Shown here piece after piece: positions 17,356 through 21,121 of a stretch of DNA of 21,121 nucleotides. Within the stretch, counting starts at the first letter, position 1. Each line of letters opens with the position of its first letter. Made by a program: the position numbers and the translations under genes. The notes under the pieces are model-generated. The model was not told where the DNA came from. It made no database searches and saw nothing but the letters and a program-made list of their open reading frames with translations. Source of the DNA: Deltaproteobacteria bacterium (GTDB lineage: Bacteria > Myxococcota_A > UBA9160 > JAFDET01); contig JAFDET010000020.1 in the NCBI GenBank assembly GCA_019310195.1, positions 1 through 21,121 on the forward strand, read 5' to 3'.

Positions 17356-19239
17356 TCAGCTGCGCCGCTCGGCCAGGGCCGAGGCCAGCGCGCGCGTGGC
17401 CGGCGTCTCGCCGAAGACCTGACGCTGCTGGGCCAGGGCACGCTCCGCGGCCGACAGGGCCTCCGCATCGGCGTCCTCGGCACGGGCGACGTCGATCCAC
17501 AGGGTCGCCGCCCGCTCCAGATGCCCGACCCACTGGTAGACCTGGGCGCGCCGCGCGCGCAGCGCCGCCGGCTCGCCTTCCCGTTCGGGCGGCAGCGCCG
17601 CCCACAGCGCCTGGGCTCGGCGGTTTCGGGCCCGGGCCTGGGCCGCGCTGCGGTAGCCCGGGTCGAGGGCCAGCGCCCGGCTCAGGGCGGCGTCGGCCTC
17701 GGCGAAGCGCAGCGCGCGGGACAGCGCCGTGCCGAGGTACAGGTGGTGAGATGTGACGCTGGGCTCGGCCGCCACCACTTCGGCCAGAAGCGGCACGGCC
17801 TCGTCGAAGCGGCCCAGCTCCGAGAGCACCAGGCCGGTGTTGGCGCGCAGCAGCACCGGCACCGACCAGCGCGGGAAGCGCTCCTGAAGCGCGCGCTCGC
17901 GGCGCAGGCTCTCGGCGTAGAGTGTCAGGGCCCCGCGTGCGTCTCCGCGCCAGGCCCGCTGGTTGGCCAGCTCGAAATGAGCTTGCCCGTTGCCGGGATG
18001 CGCGCGGCGCACCTCCTTCTCCCAGAGCACCCGTTCGTCGCGGAAGTCGCGCGTACGCGCCGCCGTGGTCGCACCCAGACCCAACACGGCCAGCGCCAGC
18101 CCGGCGGCCAGCATGCGACCCCGGCCCACGTCCAGGCGAGGCAGTCCCAGCGCCAGGCCGATGGCTGCGCCGGCCAGGGGCAGGTACAGGAAGCGGTCCG
18201 CGGCGATCGAGCGCACGGAGATGGGCACCACGTGCAGCACCGGCAGCAGCGCGGCGATGGCCAGGGCCAGCCACGCCGCGTGCCGTGCCGGGACCCGCCC
18301 GGCCAGCAGGGCCGCGATGCCGGCCGCCAGGCCCAGCGCCACGACGGCACCCACGGCCAGGTGCAGCGGGTCGGTCCAGCCCACGCTCCCGATCACCAGC
18401 TGGGGCGACGCGGGTAGAGCGATCATGCCGGCGTAGGCGCCCAGGGCCTGGAGGCCGAAGAGCGCCCGGTCCGCCAGGGCGAAGGGGCTCTGCGCGGCCG
18501 CGGGCACCTGGGCGGCCAGGCGCAGCAGCGCGAAGGTCGCCACCGCACAGGCCACCGGAATCAGGTTGCGTGCCGCGCGGGAGAGGCTTCCCGAGCGCTG
18601 AGCCCATTCCAGGGCGGCGATGGCCACGGCGCCGGCCAGCGCCACCTCCTTGCCCAGCAGGCCCGCCAGCAGCAGGGCCGCTGCGGCCCAGCGGCGCGCG
18701 TGGGCTCCCGGCGCGCTGGAGTGCAGCGCCAGGGCGCCGAGCGCACCCACGCTGGCCAGCAGGTCGGTTCGCCCGGAGACGATGGTCACGCTCTCGGTCA
18801 GGCGCGGGAGAGTGCCGAACAGCGCGCTCGCCAGGGCGGCGGCGCGGGGCGTTGCGCCGAAGCGCAGCGCACACGCGAAGAGCAGCGCACACGCGCACAG
18901 GTGGAGCAGCAGGTTGCCGGCGTGGAGCCAAGCGCTGCCCGCGCCCAGGGCGAGCTGCATGCGAAAGCTCGTCAGGGTGAGGGGCCGGTAGTACTCCTCG
19001 GCCGGCGCGGCGTCGGACCCCATCTCCCAGAAGCGCATGCTGAAGAGCTGCGTCCAGTGCTCGGCGCGGGTGACGCTGCCCTGGGGTCCCAGCAGGTGGT
19101 GGTCGTCCCAGACCAACGCCGCCCCGAGCGCGCCGGCGTGGGCGATCGCCACCACCAGCAGCGCCGCCCCGAGCGCGGCCGCCCGCGCGCGACGCTCGCC
19201 GGGCGCGTCTGTCCGCTTCCCTGCCACGGCAGTGCGCAT
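17356..19239 (-). CDS. TMTC-like GT-C glycosyltransferase with C-terminal TPRs
   Basis: The 627-residue membrane protein starts with a TM helix and the hallmark WDDHHLL (44-50, catalytic-type acidic pair after TM1) and YYRPLTLTSF (about 84-93), as in the PMT/TMTC family that adds sugars from lipid carriers outside the membrane. About ten hydrophobic segments span to about residue 400. The C-terminal 220 residues are TPR-like (NGQAHFELANQRAWRGDARG, LGTALSRALRFAEADAALSR). Such proteins in bacteria are candidate O-glycosyltransferases for pilins or other surface proteins. The nearby pilin genes make pilin an attractive target, but they lie on the other strand across a tRNA (inference). ATG 19239 has no strong Shine-Dalgarno. 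Confidence 0.85.
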   Translation of the reverse strand: MRTAVAGKRTDAPGERRARAAALGAALLVVAIAHAGALGAALVWDDHHLLGPQGSVTRAEHWTQLFSMRFWEMGSDAAPAEEYYRPLTLTSFRMQLALGAGSAWLHAGNLLLHLCACALLFACALRFGATPRAAALASALFGTLPRLTESVTIVSGRTDLLASVGALGALALHSSAPGAHARRWAAAALLLAGLLGKEVALAGAVAIAALEWAQRSGSLSRAARNLIPVACAVATFALLRLAAQVPAAAQSPFALADRALFGLQALGAYAGMIALPASPQLVIGSVGWTDPLHLAVGAVVALGLAAGIAALLAGRVPARHAAWLALAIAALLPVLHVVPISVRSIAADRFLYLPLAGAAIGLALGLPRLDVGRGRMLAAGLALAVLGLGATTAARTRDFRDERVLWEKEVRRAHPGNGQAHFELANQRAWRGDARGALTLYAESLRRERALQERFPRWSVPVLLRANTGLVLSELGRFDEAVPLLAEVVAAEPSVTSHHLYLGTALSRALRFAEADAALSRALALDPGYRSAAQARARNRRAQALWAALPPEREGEPAALRARRAQVYQWVGHLERAATLWIDVARAEDADAEALSAAERALAQQRQVFGETPATRALASALAERRS

Positions 19240-19253
19240 CGGCGCCGCGAGGC

Positions 19254-19278
19254 GCCCGCTTGACCGAGGGAAGCGGGC
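19254..19278 (-). terminator. hairpin downstream of tRNA-Glu
   Basis: GCCCGCTT and AAGCGGGC form an 8-bp perfect stem with a 9-nt loop, between the tRNA 3' end and the glycosyltransferase start. There is no T-run, so it may be a processing or pausing hairpin rather than a true terminator. Confidence 0.3.
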
Positions 19279-19286
19279 GGCCGGCG

Positions 19287-19362
19287 TGGTGCTCCCAAGG
19301 GGAATCGAACCCCTGTTTGAGCCTTGAGAGGGCCCCGTCCTAGACCGCTAGACGATGGGAGC
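19287..19362 (-). tRNA. tRNA-Glu(CTC)
   Basis: The minus strand folds as a 76-nt cloverleaf. The acceptor is GCTCCCA/TGGGAGC, the D arm GTCTAGCGGTCTAGGAC, the anticodon stem GGGCC/GGCTC with loop CTCTCAA (anticodon CTC, reading GAG), and the T arm AGGGG/CCCCT with TTCGATT. Discriminator A and an encoded CCA are at 19287-19290. Layout matches E. coli tRNA-Glu closely. It stands alone between the pilin leader and the glycosyltransferase gene. Confidence 0.97.
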
Positions 19363-19423
19363 ACGCCGGCCCGAAAGGGCGCGGGCCAACCTAGCTTTCC
19401 ATATCGTTAGCAGGACAATGCCC

Positions 19424-19566
19424 TACGTTCGCCTTCGGCTCTCTGCGCGCGCCGCAGCCGACTGGCGTGCATGACCCTGCCGGGAGGGCGGCGCTTGCGG
19501 GCCCCAGGCTTTGGTGGTGTTGCGGGCTCGTGTGGGGCTAGCTCTCTGCGCGCGCCGCAGGCACTG
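19424..19566 (+). repeat. dispersed intergenic repeat, copy B
   Basis: Same block order as 5566-5714: TCGCCTTCGGCT (from 19429), GCTTGCGGGCC (19493-19503), GGGCTCGTGTGGGGCTA (19524-19540). In addition, this copy has a perfect 20-nt direct repeat at its ends: GCTCTCTGCGCGCGCCGCAG at 19438-19457 and 19541-19560. Both copies lie between genes. Confidence 0.65.
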
Positions 19567-19616
19567 GAGCCTTGGCGTTCCGGGTGGGGCTGCGTGGCAG
19601 CAGGCCGAACTCCCGA

Positions 19617-19659
19617 GTGACGTTTTTCGTCGCTTCGAGCGCCGCGTTTCGTCACTTCG
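19617..19659 (+). promoter_or_regulatory. repeated CGTCRC half-sites, possible enhancer for pilin promoter
   Basis: TTTCGTCGCTTCG (19625-19637) and TTTCGTCACTTCG (19647-19659) are direct repeats with one mismatch, offset by 22 nt (about two helical turns). GTGACG (19617-19622) is the inverse of CGTCAC (19650-19655). They lie 120-160 nt before the -24 element, a usual distance for NtrC/PilR-type activators. Confidence 0.45.
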
Positions 19660-19778
19660 GGGCCCGCTGGGGCCCCCTTCGGGGCCGAGGGAGGTACGAC
19701 CGCCGGCGCCGGTTCGGCCTCTCCGCGCCTCAACTTCCCTGCTGCGGTTGCCGATACATGGGGACGCAGCTGCCGCGA

Positions 19779-19794
19779 TGGCACGGGGGTTGCT
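19779..19794 (+). promoter_or_regulatory. sigma-54 promoter (-24/-12) for pilin gene
   Basis: TGGCACGGGGGTTGCT is an exact match to TGGCACG-N4-TTGCT, with GG and GC 10 nt apart. Start of transcription is expected near 19805, about 110 nt before the pilin ATG. Sigma-54 with PilS/PilR control is established for pilA in several Proteobacteria. Confidence 0.85.
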
Positions 19795-19913
19795 CTCCCA
19801 GGGGGCGAACCGCGATCCGAGCGGTGGTCAGTCTGGCGGTCCGATGGTCGGGCCGATGGGGGCAGCACGCTCCTGCGGGCAAGCGCTCGGCACGCACTAG
19901 GAGAATCAACCCC

Positions 19914-20519
19914 ATGCGAAAGCTTCTTCGCAAGCGCTCGGGCGGCTTCACGCTCATCGAGCTCATGATCGTGGTCGCCATCATCGGTATTCTGGCGGCG
20001 ATCGCCATTCCCAACTTCCTGCGTTTCCAGCTGCGCTCCAAGGCGGCTGAGGGCAAGACCAACCTCGCCGCCATCCGGACGGCCGAGGAGGGTTACGCCG
20101 CCGAGTTCGGCACCTACGTGCAGGGCACGGCCTCGCCGTCCCTGCTCAACCCCGCCAACCTGAGCGGTGACAAGCAGAACTGGGCCGACAACGGCGGCTT
20201 CGGCGTGATGGGCTGGGCGCCCGAGGGTGAGACCTACTACTCGTACGCGGTCTCGGCCTTCAACGCGTCGGGCGGCGCGGCCTGCCCGAGCAGCGGCACG
20301 CCCTGCGTGCAGTTCACGGCCGAGAGCATGTCGGACATCGACGACGAGGGCACCGGGAACCTCTGGGGCTACATCAAGCCCCTGGCCGGCGCCACCGCCG
20401 GCGTTGCGGGTGCCACGGGCTGCGTGGCCACGGGCGTCTACAACGCCATCACCGACTCGGAGGACCTGCTCGAGACGGTCGGTCCCTGCAGCGCCGGGAT
20501 GGGCCAGAGCGTCTTCTAG
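19914..20519 (+). CDS. pilA: type IV pilin, major-pilin-like
   Basis: The product is a 201-residue prepilin with a basic 11-residue leader ending RSGG, cleavage before Phe12, and the N-terminal helix FTLIELMIVVAIIGILAAIA with Glu5 of the mature form. PilD would cut and methylate it, and the protein polymerises into the pilus. The globular part has the helix SKAAEGKTNLAAIRTAEEGY, then an AEFGTYV turn common in deltaproteobacterial pilins. Four cysteines lie in the C-terminal half (near residues 123, 130, 164 and 193), enough for two disulphides. A DIDDEGTGNLWGY loop may bind metal. Start supported by TAGGAGAA about 9 nt upstream. Expressed from a consensus sigma-54 promoter; ends just before a strong hairpin. 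The symbol is a best guess because the second pilin could also be major. Confidence 0.93.
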   Translation: MRKLLRKRSGGFTLIELMIVVAIIGILAAIAIPNFLRFQLRSKAAEGKTNLAAIRTAEEGYAAEFGTYVQGTASPSLLNPANLSGDKQNWADNGGFGVMGWAPEGETYYSYAVSAFNASGGAACPSSGTPCVQFTAESMSDIDDEGTGNLWGYIKPLAGATAGVAGATGCVATGVYNAITDSEDLLETVGPCSAGMGQSVF

Positions 20520-20533
20520 TCCGCTCGAATGGG

Positions 20534-20562
20534 GCAGGAGGGCCGGATTCCGGCCCTCCTGC
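20534..20562 (+). terminator. hairpin between the two pilin genes
   Basis: GCAGGAGGGCCGG and CCGGCCCTCCTGC form a perfect 13-bp stem with loop ATT, starting 14 nt after the first pilin stop. A pyrimidine-rich stretch with short T runs (CTGCCTTTCCTTCCTCTC) follows. It probably terminates most transcripts, or protects the pilin mRNA 3' end while some read-through reaches the second gene. Confidence 0.75.
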
Positions 20563-20614
20563 CTGCCTTTCCTTCCTCTCTCGATGAACAAGGAACCAGG
20601 TGGGGAGCCAAGAC

Positions 20615-21121
20615 ATGCGAGATCGACGCCTCAGCCGTGGATTCACCTTGATCGAGCTGGTGATCTCCCTCGCCATCATCGGTGTCCTGGCCGCGACCGC
20701 CATTCCCGCCTTCTCGCTCTACCAGATGCGCTCGAAGCGCAGCGAGGCCTACACCAACCTCGAGGGCATCCGGAAGGTCCAGATCTCCTACTTCGCCGAG
20801 TTCGGCTCCTACGTGGATTCGGTTCCCTCGCCGCGCATGTCCATGAACGGTGACAAGCAGAACTGGCTGGGCGAGGGCGACCGTCGCTTCTACTTCGGCC
20901 CCGCGGGCACCGGCTTCGAAGCGCTCGGCTGGATTCCCGAAGGGGCCACCTACTTCGACTACGACACCCATGCCGTCGTGGGCACCGACGGGCCCTACTT
21001 CACGGCCGCCGCCTACGGCGACGTGGACAACGACGGGAATCTCGCCGTCTTCCTCTACGCGCGCCCGGACAATGCCGGCAACACGCTTCCCTGCTGGCAG
21101 TGCACAGGCGGTGTGGTTCCG
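20615..21121 (+). CDS. second type IV pilin-like protein (partial)
   Basis: 169 residues are visible; the gene continues past the right edge. The leader RDRRLSRG is cut before FTLIELVISLAIIGVLAATA (Glu5 present). The next helix and turn (RSKRSEAYTNLEGIRKVQIS, FAEFGSYV) and the GDKQNW motif match the first pilin, so the two are paralogues. It differs by a GDVDNDGNLAVFLY stretch, a DxDxDG-type calcium-binding-like loop, and by a PCWQC cysteine pair near the visible end. ATG 20615 has GTGGGGAG about 7 nt upstream. Could be a minor pilin or an alternative major one. No separate promoter is evident in the 95 nt from the first gene. Confidence 0.9.
   Translation, partial: MRDRRLSRGFTLIELVISLAIIGVLAATAIPAFSLYQMRSKRSEAYTNLEGIRKVQISYFAEFGSYVDSVPSPRMSMNGDKQNWLGEGDRRFYFGPAGTGFEALGWIPEGATYFDYDTHAVVGTDGPYFTAAAYGDVDNDGNLAVFLYARPDNAGNTLPCWQCTGGVVP

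Larger units (their letters stand above)
19363..19913 (+). other. long leader/regulatory region before the pilin genes
   Basis: No gene is supported in 551 nt. The part nearest the tRNA should hold its minus-strand promoter (a weak TTGTCC...TAGGTT pair at 19418-19388, spacing 19). Then come repeat copy B (19424-19566), CGTCRC-type half-sites (19617-19659), a GGGGCCC-rich self-complementary stretch (about 19658-19690), and the sigma-54 promoter (19779-19794) with a leader of about 110 nt. Confidence 0.6.

Noticed and set aside
19658..19690. GGGGCCC-rich self-complementary stretch as a terminator
   Set aside because: Several pairings are possible but no T-run follows, and it lies upstream of the pilin promoter with no gene ending nearby.

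Overview
The window is G+C-rich bacterial chromosome (clearly above 60% by eye, with strong G/C at third codon positions). It is densely packed, with many 4-nt start/stop overlaps. The gene set points to a deltaproteobacterial-type lineage (Myxococcota, Desulfobacterota, Binatia or similar): one-chain glycyl-tRNA synthetase followed directly by pyruvate,phosphate dikinase, a TPR lipoprotein beside a membrane HTH protein and recO, type IV pilins behind a sigma-54 promoter, and a TMTC-like glycosyltransferase. No mobile element or CRISPR array was seen. The taxonomic call is an inference from gene content only.

Layout. (1) 1-2506, minus strand: korA-korB, the two subunits of a 2-oxoacid (probably 2-oxoglutarate):ferredoxin oxidoreductase; korB runs off the left edge. 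(2) About 2686-5525, plus strand: a probable operon of an unknown acidic protein, a PilW/Tgl-like TPR lipoprotein, a RodZ-like HTH membrane protein and RecO. (3) 5526-5802: intergenic, holding one copy of a dispersed repeat and a candidate promoter. (4) 5803-9319: a tight three-gene unit of outer-membrane beta-barrel, periplasmic cupredoxin and membrane-bound class III adenylate cyclase with HAMP domain. This looks like an envelope-to-cAMP signalling system and is the best candidate in the window for an undescribed system. The cyclase appears to use a CTG start. (5) 9349-14252: glyS, ppdK, a small lipoprotein and a PilZ protein, almost without gaps. (6) 14253-16802: a sigma-54 promoter region with flanking dyads, two tandem paralogous ECF sigma factors, a 77-residue protein coupled to the second one, and a small kinase-like protein. 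(7) 16715-19362, minus strand: tRNA-Glu(CTC), a TMTC-like GT-C glycosyltransferase with TPRs, and a DEDDh exonuclease whose 3' end overlaps the kinase-like gene tail to tail. (8) 19363-21121, plus strand: a long leader with the second repeat copy, possible enhancer repeats and a consensus sigma-54 promoter, then two tandem type IV pilin genes separated by a 13-bp hairpin; the second pilin runs off the right edge.

Common threads. Type IV pilus biology recurs: pilins, PilW/Tgl-like lipoprotein, PilZ protein, sigma-54 control and a possible pilin glycosyltransferase. So do nucleotide-second-messenger signals: a cAMP cyclase and a potential c-di-GMP receptor. Two sigma-54 promoters with GG-N10-GC spacing, one before an ECF sigma gene and one before a pilin gene, suggest that pilus expression and an ECF cascade may share a class of activator.
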